Positions 9,701-16,672 of a stretch of DNA of 64,000 nucleotides are shown here, one piece after another. Source of the DNA: Chloroflexota bacterium (lineage in GTDB: Bacteria; Chloroflexota; Anaerolineae; Promineifilales; Promineifilaceae). The stretch is from positions 32,518-96,517 of the forward strand of contig JACTMP010000074.1 in assembly GCA_014584575.1 (NCBI GenBank), in the 5' to 3' direction. The notes below the pieces were generated by a model, which saw only the letters and a list, made by a program, of their open reading frames with translations, was not told the origin of the DNA and ran no database searches. Both the position numbers and the translations under genes were made by a program. Position 1 is the stretch's first letter. Every line of letters starts with the position of its first letter.

Positions 9701-10130
9701 CCGGCTTTATGTCCCGGTGAACGATACCGCGCTGATGGGCGTAACCCAGGGCGTCAGCCGTTTGCGCGATCAGGTGCAGCGCCTCATCGAGTGGCATCTG
9801 CTGTCCCCGACGCTGCCACTCCTGCAAGTAGTTATACAGGCTGCCTTTACTCACCAGTTCCATGACCATGTACAGCCAGCCGCCCTCGCGGTTAAAGTTG
9901 AATATGCGAATGATGGAGGGGTGATCCAGGTTAGCGGCCGTTTGCGCCTCTTGCATGAAGCGGGATTGGAACTGCGGTTCGTGCATCAACGCGGGATGGA
10001 TGATTTTGATCGCCACCGGCCGGTTCAGGTCTTCATCCAACGCCTGATAGACGCTGCCCATGCCCCCTTTGCCCAGCAAACGGCCGATACGGAATTGGTT
10101 TATTTTTTGGCCTTCCAGATCGTGTTGCAT
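6744..10130 (-). CDS. Ser/Thr protein kinase with FHA domain and Ca-binding-type ectodomain repeats
   Basis: The start at ATG 10130 has AAGGA seven bases upstream; an upstream TTG start would lie in a hairpin. The 1128-residue protein has an intact PknB-like kinase domain (~5-270: VAIKIIHP, IVHRDIKPDNVLL, TDFGLVKL, ISPEQ), an FHA domain (~335-430: IGRTNAND, SSRHARLE, STNGTFLAG), cytoplasmic beta-sandwich segments, a membrane helix (~680-700), and an ectodomain with thrombospondin type-3-like Asp-rich repeats (DNDNDGLSNAKE, DTDEDGLKDGEE, DTDNDGLLDGEE, DSDGDGLNDCID) followed by a beta-rich C-terminal region. It should autophosphorylate and phosphorylate FHA partners, perhaps sensing wall or calcium state. 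It lies in the EccC operon upstream of the pseudokinase. Confidence 0.9.
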   Translation of the reverse strand: MQHDLEGQKINQFRIGRLLGKGGMGSVYQALDEDLNRPVAIKIIHPALMHEPQFQSRFMQEAQTAANLDHPSIIRIFNFNREGGWLYMVMELVSKGSLYNYLQEWQRRGQQMPLDEALHLIAQTADALGYAHQRGIVHRDIKPDNVLLKELEQPDRAGEPRLRAVVTDFGLVKLKEGGLLQTEASLLLGTLPYISPEQLEGKKPDGRTDLYSLGIVLYELVTGQLPYDIRTVDEAFKQHRGGQPTPPHQIRPEVPATVSDIISQAMAKEPAQRFQSGADMAAALRAARQSWQNQDMTQMAALPETPLPIPVVATPAPAPSPAAAPPPPPDQLVISREGERDQSYTLLKPALTIGRTNANDIVLNESSVSSRHARLEKGGTGWQVVDLQSTNGTFLAGVELMPNVVTSWPVGEKLSIGPFTLVWQTAIAPAAAKVVPAVAAAAAAGFQPPPPADRPVIIQPAPPPPSARQSSFAATPELTHLSSIRLEPLTISLKPGAQTVVQATMYNESVRVDHFSVELEGLPRDWVRMAESSVQLMPNKETTFRFTIHAPQEGTRAQTYPYRLILRSSSDQRIEGHAFGNLLVEPAPRFAASLNPVRVKNSGSTQVIIQNTGNTEERYTVLAQDSNEAVLFSQMAQRVTVPPGQEERVNVKVRPAVRPYYGSSKKSHPFQFQVLPATGEPKTQAGQLEVSPRFPKWIVLMLLAIFGISIPFGMISVNGIKSRAIVSISSTATARAAVVIGTQTAVINIAAAEATATAEVVRVNAETATAAATINYGLQDNDNDGLSNAKEAEFGTNPNKADTDEDGLKDGEEINSDGVRLLNTDPLNPDTDNDGLLDGEEVRGNPNPPPQCEPARGQYTNPAQADSDGDGLNDCIDPDSGSWPTPTPTPEVNLLSDNDSFESGTYPFVVRSTGDSSHGDELLVPLGWQFMTDDNWPVDNNPDLLYFYPEMQPQERFNLNECTDDDPSNDAVCELFHRDKIMKVFKGGAPIRFALFKNMPLGPGIYRFTIDFFADTVWGYSPAGQKEWAPEGYADLHLCVENGLYQHLDWQPVPIGQVSSRFVEFIVPDSQNVILYAMFRNNYVTNNNGWFLDHFTLQKVGEAPPDLVYQPNDLRHNCRASMPGAHEN

Positions 10131-10143
10131 CTGCTTGTCCTTG

Positions 10144-10178
10144 CAAGACCCAAAGGGTTTCAAAAACCCTTAGGGTCT
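10144..10178. repeat. Intergenic hairpin (AAGACCC...GGGTCTT)
   Basis: Inverted arms of 16 bases with one mismatch separated by a few bases lie between the CHAP-protein stop and the kinase start. A related hairpin is at 35211. It could attenuate transcription or stabilise the upstream message. Confidence 0.65.
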
Positions 10179-10185
10179 TACCGTT

Positions 10186-11220
10186 TCATGCCCCAGCCCG
10201 GTCATAAATAAAACTGACCCCCTCTTCGCCCGGCGTGATCACAATGCGGGTGGGTTTATCGGGGTTCATGTTCAAGTTATCCGTAAATTCAACGGTAAAG
10301 GTACCATCCCGGTTGGGGATGACACGCTCGATAAAGGAAACATGGCCGTAGCGCTCGTCGGCGTTGTGGACGCCGGGCTGCCAGACCATGATGGAGCCTT
10401 TGACAGGCACGTCACCCACGTCGTAGCCGGTGTCGCTGGCAACGCCGTTCCACAAGCGGGCGTCACCGTGCAGCGGGCCAATATCGCGGCGGGAGGCCAC
10501 GTACCAGGTGCATTGGCCTTCCGGGAAGTTATTTGGGCCTGGTTTGCCGACCGCCACGCCATCGCGCATCAGGCCGTCAAGCTGGCTGCGCTGGTCGTAT
10601 AACTCTTCCAGGCGACGGGCGTCGGCCACGGAGAGATTGCTGCGTGATTGGGATTCCAGGTCGCGGATTTCCTGGTTGATGCTGGTCAGTTCGCTGACAC
10701 GGCGCGACCAGAGGCTTTCGTGCAGCAGCATGGGGGCCGGTTCCGGTGTGGGGACGGCTTCTGCGGTGGGGGTGGCGACGGCCGTTGCCGCCTCCGGCGT
10801 CGGTGTCGTTGGTGTCGTTTGGGTGGTTGGTTGAGCCTCCGGCTGGGGTGTTGGCGTCGGCGCAACCGGCGTCTTGGGCGCAAAGGCCACCAACTGGCTC
10901 TGGTCAATTGGCCCCAACACGGCGCAGACGCCGGTGAAAGTGGACGCGCCTTCTTGATCGGCCGTTTCCCAACGCGCCGCCTCTTTGCTCAATCGCAGGC
11001 TCAGGTTATCGCCATTATTTGTCACCTCGGTAAAAGCATCCAGAATGGCGCGCAGTTCGCTGAGCAGGCTGAGCAGTTGCGGATCGGCGGCGGCTTTGTT
11101 TTCCAGGGTATTGGCCGCATTGGTCAGCAACGGCAGATCGGCATGGATCAGGCTCATCAACTGGTTGATCTCCCAGGAGACATTGTGTGTCTCGTCGGTG
11201 TCCATGTGTATTACACGCAT
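10186..11220 (-). CDS. CHAP-domain protein, possible type VII secretion substrate
   Basis: 344 residues. The N-terminal ~100 residues are predicted helical and include a Trp in VSWEINQLM, reminiscent of WXG100/LXG-type helical hairpins. A Pro/Thr-rich linker (~115-165) and a short coiled segment follow. The C-terminal ~120 residues match a CHAP cysteine peptidase/amidase, with the catalytic Cys in EGQCTWYVA, His in RYGHVSFIERV and a later acidic/Asn region (EFTDNLN). CHAP domains cleave peptidoglycan cross-bridges or amide bonds. No classical signal peptide is seen, which together with the neighbouring EccC and WXG100 genes suggests ESX-like export. An alternative start is Met6. The substrate role is inferred. 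Confidence 0.7.
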   Translation of the reverse strand: MRVIHMDTDETHNVSWEINQLMSLIHADLPLLTNAANTLENKAAADPQLLSLLSELRAILDAFTEVTNNGDNLSLRLSKEAARWETADQEGASTFTGVCAVLGPIDQSQLVAFAPKTPVAPTPTPQPEAQPTTQTTPTTPTPEAATAVATPTAEAVPTPEPAPMLLHESLWSRRVSELTSINQEIRDLESQSRSNLSVADARRLEELYDQRSQLDGLMRDGVAVGKPGPNNFPEGQCTWYVASRRDIGPLHGDARLWNGVASDTGYDVGDVPVKGSIMVWQPGVHNADERYGHVSFIERVIPNRDGTFTVEFTDNLNMNPDKPTRIVITPGEEGVSFIYDRAGA

Positions 11221-11242
11221 AGGCTATCCATCAGATAGTTTT

Positions 11243-11300
11243 TCGTGATGCGTGATGCGTGATACGTGACCAGAGTCTTCTCACGCATCACGCATCACGT
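11243..11300. repeat. Intergenic heptamer hairpin (GTGATGC type)
   Basis: GTGATGC units repeat with period 7 and are followed by the complementary series (ACGCATCACGCATCAC), forming a hairpin at the boundary of the EccC and CHAP genes and reaching into the EccC stop. The same family is at 16624. Confidence 0.7.
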
Positions 11301-14300
11301 CTCATCAACGCCAGCTTCCTTCACGCCATACGGTTCGGCCATAGACCGCACCAGTTCACGCAGGTTGTTTTCATATTGGGCGGGGGGCTGCTGCGGCGGC
11401 CCCACCCGGCCAAACTGCACAATGCGGGCACGGCCGTCCACCGATAACAACGCCCGTCCCCGCCCCATCATAGGCCGGTGCTGGTTCAACATCGGATTTG
11501 TTAGCTTGCCGGTCAGCTTGAGCAATGACAAATCATCCCCATCCAGTGAAAAGGTCAGGCCATTGCCAAAGCGGACGGCCGTTTGCAGATATTTCACCTG
11601 AGGATTGAGCCGCATGTTCATGCTGGTATCGGCCAGGAAGAGGCGGATTTCCAGATCGCGCCCCGTTTCCAAACAGTTGTCGAGCAATGTATTGAGGTCA
11701 TTATAATGGCTAAACTGCTGCACTTCATCAATCAGGATAAGGGAGCGTTTGGGAATAATCCGCGTAATATCGGAACGGCCACTATAGGTGATGTCCTCGT
11801 GGGCTTTGTTCTCTGAAGCACGGGTTTTGAGAATAGCTTGCCAATCGGTCAACAGCTTTCTGGCGCCGGCCAGGTTGCCCGCAAACTGTATGTGGGGCAA
11901 CGGCCGTAACAGGCGCAACGGCGAATTTTGGCGCAAGGAGATGACGATGATTTCGATCTGGGTCGGGGCCAGGCTCACGGCCGTGCTCAGGCACAAATTC
12001 AGTAAAAAGTCCGTCTTGCCGCTTTGGGTTGGCCCCAGCACCAGGTTGTACGCCGGTAAGGTACTAAAGTAGAGCCGTACCGGTTCCAGCGCCTCATAAT
12101 CCAACCCCATCGCCGCCGTGTGCGCCTCGCCCATCGCCCCCGGCGCAATGGGATACCGCTTCCACAAGGTTTGCAGTTCCAGATAAGTGGGCAGTTCAGA
12201 TATGACCGGCAGCGGGCGGGCGCCTTCGGCCCACGACCAGCTTTGTTTCATGTCCGCCACCCAAGATTGAATTTCATCGGTCACCGCTGAATCCTTGAAG
12301 GGGATATTAGGCAGGCGCGACGGCGCGGCAATCTGGCATTCCAACAGTTCACCCTCCTGGGCAATGTAACCGCGCCCCGGCAGCTCTGGCAGGGATTTGC
12401 TGCGTTTACCCAATAATTCGATGGTATCGCCGCCATGTTTGACGCCCAGCACCAGCCGGTTCAACGAACTTTGCAAGGTGCGCGAATGGGAGCCGCGAAA
12501 AGTAGCGGCGGTGAAAATGAGGTGGATGTCGGTTTGCTGCCCTTTGGCAATCAGCCGCTCAATCACTTCCGCATGTTGGTAATGGTCGGCCATGAAACCG
12601 GCAAAATCGTCAAAAACCAGCACCAGCGTGGGCAACGGCGTATCTGGCAGTTTGCCACGCAGCACCGTCATATTGTCGGCGCGGTGGTCGCGCAACCGCT
12701 GTGACCGCTGCGCCTCTTCCTGCGCCAGGAAGCTGAACAGCCGGGTCAGCCGTTCCGATTCGTTAGACTGCACCAACGCCTGGCAGTGCGGCAGTTCCTC
12801 AAAAATGGTCAGCGTGGGGCCGCGCCCCACAAAAAAGAAGAGCAAATCGTCTGGGGAATGGCTGGCGGCCAGCCCCAACACGGCGCTGCGCAGGCAGAGG
12901 GCTTTGCCCGAACCGGGTGGCCCGACAATGACAAAATGGCCGTCGCGCTGGGTCAGGTCAAGTAAATACGGCCGTTGCTGCTGCTGCGCCGGTAAATCCA
13001 ACATGCCCAAGGGTACGATGAGACGGCGGGCCGGTAACTGGCGGGTCGCTTCCCAGCCGGTGTCCGGCTGCCACAGGCAAAAGACCGGCTCTTCGGACAA
13101 TAGTTGGCCTAGCGGCATCTTCTCCGCTTCCGGCAGCGGGTCCAGGCAAATGGCCCGCGCCGGTTTATATTTGCCTTCGCAATACAGGCGAATGTGTTCC
13201 ACCAGCACTTCCGCTTCTGACATTTGTGTGGTCTCGTAGCTGCTGGTCTGACGGCCGTTGACAGCGCCAGCCGCTTTGTGCTGATAGACGGATTCCATAC
13301 GGCCGTCGGGCCGGAACAGCCGGATGGAAAAATCATCCACCAGGTTCAAATCCGCCCCTTTTTCGCGGAACGGGGTATCCGCGCGGGCCACCTGGAACAT
13401 CTCAAAAATCTGGTTGTCGCCTACCTGGATGTACGCCTGCCCGGCGCGGGTCAGCTTTTTGGCGGCGTCGTCCCGGTTAAAGATGGCCCGGCTCTCTTCG
13501 GATGTCTGCAACTGCATACTCATGCGCACGTCAATGTTGGGGCGCACAGACATGAAGTCTACGGCCGTTTGCGAACTCAAGATCAAATGAATACCCAACG
13601 CCCGCCCCTGCCGGGCAATGTTCTTCTCCACCGTCGTCTTAAACTCCGGGTTGATCTGCGAGGCGCGGGCAAACTCATCAATCACCACCACCAGATGCGG
13701 CAGCAGATTTTCCGGGCTGGCCTTGTTGTATTCATAGATATTCTGAATTTGCCGCCCAAACAATTGCGGTGTACTCTCAAAAATCCGCTGCCGCCGTTCA
13801 ATCTCCCCTTCCAGCGATTGGCGAAAACGCTCCACATACGCCTCGTCCAGGTCGGTGACAAAACCAACCACATGCGGCAACTGCCGCAGCCGCGCCAGTT
13901 CAGAAGCGCCGCCCTTAAAGTCGGCCAGCACAAAGTTGAGATGAGACGGCGAATTGGTCGCTGCCAGGCTGAGTACAATGGAGAGCAGCGTCACGCTTTT
14001 GCCTTTGCCGGTGGCCCCCGCCAGCAGCGCATGATGCCCATTGCCGCCCTGCGGCCCTTCGCGCAAGATCACCGTTTGCAGCCGGGAATCCACGTTGATG
14101 CCTATGGGAAAAGCCATAACCCGCTGCGGGTCGTATTGGGCGGTGTACAGCGCATCCAGGTCAACCTCCAGCGGCGTGGTCGCACCCAATAACTCCACCA
14201 GGCGCACACTGCCGGGCAGACTACCAGGTGTGCTTTTGTAGCCTCCTTCCAGGCGCAGCGGCGCTAAACGGCGCGCCAGGTGCGCCATTTGCTCGCCGGT

Positions 14301-15542
14301 GGTCAGCTCCGCCTTGCAGGAAACAATCACCTGATTGGCGTCGGCCATCCACCGTTCCCGGTATTCCAACGAGGTCTCGCCCATGTCAATCTGGGCATTC
14401 ACCTGCGGCGGTACAGTCCCAATAAAGAGGGCGCTGGCGCGCAACTGGTTTTCGTCCCAACCCGGTTTGTGCCCCAACAACATGCCGACGGCCTGATGCC
14501 GCCGCCAGTCGGCCACATTGTCAAAGATAATGACCACGTGTGGCTCCGGTTCGCCATACTGATAACCGGCGCGGTATTGCACATTCAGGCGGCGCTCCAA
14601 CATTTTGCCCAAAGGCAGCAGCACATCGTCATCCGTTTCCGGCATGTAGGAGATGCGCAGGTTCTCGCCGTTGGCATTGTGCAAGACGCCGGCGTGGGGC
14701 AGCCAGCGCAGCCATTCCCAACGGCGCGGCGCGTCGGCATGGTGGCTGATCAGGTAAAGCTGCACGCTGTCCGGGCTGTGGTGCGTCACCAGATGGGCCA
14801 GCATGGTGTAGGCCACTTGCAGTGTCGTATCTCGCTGACGGCCGCGCAAACCAATGGTGCCAATGGTTTTGAGGTTGGTGGTGAAGGAAGCATCGGTGAT
14901 CTGGCTGTGCTGCTGCACCAACTGGTTAATTTGCTGGCGCAGGGGGTCCTCCTCTTCGAGGGGTGGGGTTTTGATGGGGGCGGCGAGGGGAGTCACGGCC
15001 GTGCCAATCCGCACCGCCAGAAAATCATCATCATACGGCAGCCGCTCCCACAACAAATGGTGCTGCCGCTCCACCCGCTTCACCATCTCACTCACCGGGG
15101 GGTTTTGCTCCCACAGCACCCGCCCCTGCTGCTGCGCCACCCGGGCAAGCTGCTCTTCCTTGTCGGCCAGATAGGCGCGGTAATCTTTTTCCCGCTGCGA
15201 CTCTTCGGCCAGATAGTTCGCCTGCGCCTTGCGCCCCTGCTGCCACTGCACCAGATAGGCAACACCGCCGGTTAATATGGTAGGCAAAATAAAAATCAGG
15301 CTGCTGGCTGGATTAAAGCCACCTTCGCCTCCGCGCAAAGCGAAAAAACCAAACAGGATGCCCACCGTCAGCATGGGGCCACCCACCTTAAGCAGCAGCC
15401 CGGAGAGCGCCGGGCGCGGCGGCGGCGGCGGCATCCGGCGCGGCGCACGAATTTCTATCGGCTCGGTGGGCAGTGGTTCCCGCCGCCGCGCCTCAGGCCG
15501 GACGATGTAGTGATCTTTGTTGGTGGGTGCGGATGTTTGCAT
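11295..15542 (-). CDS. eccC: Type VII secretion ATPase, EccC/EssC family
   Basis: 1415 residues. Two adjacent N-terminal membrane helices (~45-95) precede three FtsK/SpoIIIE-type ATPase domains. Domain 1 has a canonical Walker A (GATGKGKS, about residue 510) and Walker B (LVVVIDEFA). Domain 2 has GPPGSGKA (about 876), lacking the usual final Ser/Thr, and VFDDFAG. Domain 3 has GPTQSGKT (about 1173) and LILIDEVQQ. This is the layout of the EccC/EssC motor that drives export of WXG100 proteins, where domain 1 is usually the active ATPase and the others bind substrate or are regulatory. Unlike Firmicute EssC it has no N-terminal FHA domains; a separate ubiquitin-like/FHA protein is encoded at 15968. 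The gene follows WXG100 directly. Confidence 0.9.
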   Translation of the reverse strand: MQTSAPTNKDHYIVRPEARRREPLPTEPIEIRAPRRMPPPPPRPALSGLLLKVGGPMLTVGILFGFFALRGGEGGFNPASSLIFILPTILTGGVAYLVQWQQGRKAQANYLAEESQREKDYRAYLADKEEQLARVAQQQGRVLWEQNPPVSEMVKRVERQHHLLWERLPYDDDFLAVRIGTAVTPLAAPIKTPPLEEEDPLRQQINQLVQQHSQITDASFTTNLKTIGTIGLRGRQRDTTLQVAYTMLAHLVTHHSPDSVQLYLISHHADAPRRWEWLRWLPHAGVLHNANGENLRISYMPETDDDVLLPLGKMLERRLNVQYRAGYQYGEPEPHVVIIFDNVADWRRHQAVGMLLGHKPGWDENQLRASALFIGTVPPQVNAQIDMGETSLEYRERWMADANQVIVSCKAELTTGEQMAHLARRLAPLRLEGGYKSTPGSLPGSVRLVELLGATTPLEVDLDALYTAQYDPQRVMAFPIGINVDSRLQTVILREGPQGGNGHHALLAGATGKGKSVTLLSIVLSLAATNSPSHLNFVLADFKGGASELARLRQLPHVVGFVTDLDEAYVERFRQSLEGEIERRQRIFESTPQLFGRQIQNIYEYNKASPENLLPHLVVVIDEFARASQINPEFKTTVEKNIARQGRALGIHLILSSQTAVDFMSVRPNIDVRMSMQLQTSEESRAIFNRDDAAKKLTRAGQAYIQVGDNQIFEMFQVARADTPFREKGADLNLVDDFSIRLFRPDGRMESVYQHKAAGAVNGRQTSSYETTQMSEAEVLVEHIRLYCEGKYKPARAICLDPLPEAEKMPLGQLLSEEPVFCLWQPDTGWEATRQLPARRLIVPLGMLDLPAQQQQRPYLLDLTQRDGHFVIVGPPGSGKALCLRSAVLGLAASHSPDDLLFFFVGRGPTLTIFEELPHCQALVQSNESERLTRLFSFLAQEEAQRSQRLRDHRADNMTVLRGKLPDTPLPTLVLVFDDFAGFMADHYQHAEVIERLIAKGQQTDIHLIFTAATFRGSHSRTLQSSLNRLVLGVKHGGDTIELLGKRSKSLPELPGRGYIAQEGELLECQIAAPSRLPNIPFKDSAVTDEIQSWVADMKQSWSWAEGARPLPVISELPTYLELQTLWKRYPIAPGAMGEAHTAAMGLDYEALEPVRLYFSTLPAYNLVLGPTQSGKTDFLLNLCLSTAVSLAPTQIEIIVISLRQNSPLRLLRPLPHIQFAGNLAGARKLLTDWQAILKTRASENKAHEDITYSGRSDITRIIPKRSLILIDEVQQFSHYNDLNTLLDNCLETGRDLEIRLFLADTSMNMRLNPQVKYLQTAVRFGNGLTFSLDGDDLSLLKLTGKLTNPMLNQHRPMMGRGRALLSVDGRARIVQFGRVGPPQQPPAQYENNLRELVRSMAEPYGVKEAGVDET

Positions 15543-15550
15543 ATACGAGT

Positions 15551-15582
15551 AGACCTGACAAGTTTGAAAAACCTGTCAGGTC
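15551..15582. repeat. Intergenic hairpin (AGACCTGACA type)
   Basis: Two 15-base arms with one mismatch lie between the WXG100 stop and the EccC start. The closely related hairpin at 15921 brackets the WXG100 gene on its other side. This placement might separate the abundance of the small WXG100 transcript from that of EccC. Confidence 0.7.
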
Positions 15583-15589
15583 TTGCACT

Positions 15590-15877
15590 TTAAGGCATAA
15601 AACTTGAGGAGGTCTGACTCCAGCTATCAATATGGGTGCGCAGGGCTACCTCCAGGCTTTCCAGGGCGTTTAGCTGCGGCAGCAATTGGTAATTGGCCCA
15701 ATCGTTGAACTCGGTGCGGAACGCTTCGGCGGCCTGCCCCTGCCATTCCATGCCCACAAACTGGTTGTTGACGCGGGCGGAGAGGGCGCGCAGTTGTTCG
15801 TTTACGTTCTCGCGGAAGGCCTTGATCTGGTCGGCCGTCTGATACCCGGCGTCCATATCAAAATGCATTGTTGTCAT
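15590..15877 (-). CDS. WXG100-family secreted protein (EsxA-like)
   Basis: 95 residues, the standard size for the family, predicted as two helices joined by a turn with W-x-G (MEWQGQAAEAF, residues 43-53). WXG100 proteins form dimers and are exported by EccC/EssC ATPases, often acting as export partners of larger effectors. It is the first gene of the minus-strand operon and lies immediately upstream of eccC. The C-terminal YxxxD/E export signal is not clear: the tail reads WSQTSSSFMP, so partner recognition may differ. Confidence 0.88.
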   Translation of the reverse strand: MTTMHFDMDAGYQTADQIKAFRENVNEQLRALSARVNNQFVGMEWQGQAAEAFRTEFNDWANYQLLPQLNALESLEVALRTHIDSWSQTSSSFMP

Positions 15878-15920
15878 TTTTTGCTCTCCTCATTAAAGTT
15901 AGGGTACTGTTTAGTTTACA

Positions 15921-15952
15921 GACCTGACAGCTTTTTTGAAAGCTGTCAGGTC
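15921..15952. repeat. Perfect 14-bp-stem hairpin in divergent promoter region
   Basis: GACCTGACAGCTTT and its exact complement surround a 4-base loop, between the divergent WXG100 (minus) and ubiquitin-like/FHA (plus) starts. It could be an operator or a leader hairpin in the plus transcript, and matches the hairpin at 15551. Confidence 0.75.
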
Positions 15953-15967
15953 TGTCGGGAAATTACG

Positions 15968-16597
15968 ATGGAATACGCCGTCATCACCTTAACCTACCAA
16001 CAACAGCGCGCCGATCTAGAAGCGCCGTTGAGTGTGCCGCTGTTTATGCTGGCGCCGATTGTGCTGGAAACGATGCGTTGGGCAGACCAGGAACTGCGCC
16101 AGGAGAATGCTCGCTTTGTGGGCCGCCTGCAAGGGTCGGGGGTGATCATTCGCCCCAACGAGACGCTGGCGCAGGCGGGGGTGGTGGATGGGGATGTGGT
16201 AGAGTTGACGGCCGTACACAGCCACAGCATTGACTTCGACCGCACCCTGAACATTGGCCCCATCTCCGGCATCTATAGTGCCCAGGCCTACTTGAAATCG
16301 GTGGAAACGGGCGAGATTTTCCTGTGCCGGGGTAAATCCAATCTGGTTGGCCGGTCGCCAGAGTGCGCCATTAACCTCTCCCGCCTGTCCGGTAATGATG
16401 TGGTCTCGCGCCGCCACGCCAACATTGTGCGCCGCGACGATGGCTACTGGCTGACGGACGAAAACAGTGCCAATGGCACCATTGTGGACGGCTTCACGCT
16501 CAACCCCAAAGAAACGGTGCGCCTGCGCGACCGCTGCCAGATTCAATTTGGCGAAGATGGCCCGGTGCTTGTCTTTTATGCCGGAGAATCTGGGTAG
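15968..16597 (+). CDS. Ubiquitin-like (YukD/EsaB-type) plus FHA protein
   Basis: The start at ATG 15968 gives 209 residues. Residues 1-84 resemble the YukD/EsaB/EccD ubiquitin-like domain (MEYAVITLTY start, NETLAQAGVVDGDVVEL end). Residues 115-204 are an FHA domain with the expected contacts: GRS at 128-130, SRRH at 147-150 and SANGT at 167-171. YukD-like proteins are regular partners of type VII secretion, and FHA domains bind phosphothreonine. This protein may replace the N-terminal FHA domains that EssC has and this EccC lacks, linking secretion to the local kinases. It is divergent from the WXG100-eccC operon. Confidence 0.82.
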   Translation: MEYAVITLTYQQQRADLEAPLSVPLFMLAPIVLETMRWADQELRQENARFVGRLQGSGVIIRPNETLAQAGVVDGDVVELTAVHSHSIDFDRTLNIGPISGIYSAQAYLKSVETGEIFLCRGKSNLVGRSPECAINLSRLSGNDVVSRRHANIVRRDDGYWLTDENSANGTIVDGFTLNPKETVRLRDRCQIQFGEDGPVLVFYAGESG

Positions 16598-16620
16598 AGG
16601 GTGTTTCATTCGTTCTATAT

Positions 16621-16672
16621 TCCTCGTGATGCGTGATTCGTGATGCGTGAGCCGTAATCCGAAGCTCGGTTA
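16621..16672. repeat. Intergenic heptamer repeat (GTGATGC type)
   Basis: GTGATGCGTGATTCGTGATGCGTG-like series followed by GTAATCCGAAGCTCGGTTAC, between two convergent genes. It may act as a bidirectional terminator. Confidence 0.55.

Noticed and set aside
13224..15275. Plus-strand frames of 322 and 331 residues opposite eccC
   Set aside because: EccC is unambiguous on the minus strand with three ATPase domains; the opposite frames show no recognisable family.
15686..15967. N-terminal extension of the ubiquitin-like/FHA protein
   Set aside because: The extension overlaps the WXG100 gene antisense and the hairpin; the ubiquitin-like fold begins exactly at ATG 15968.
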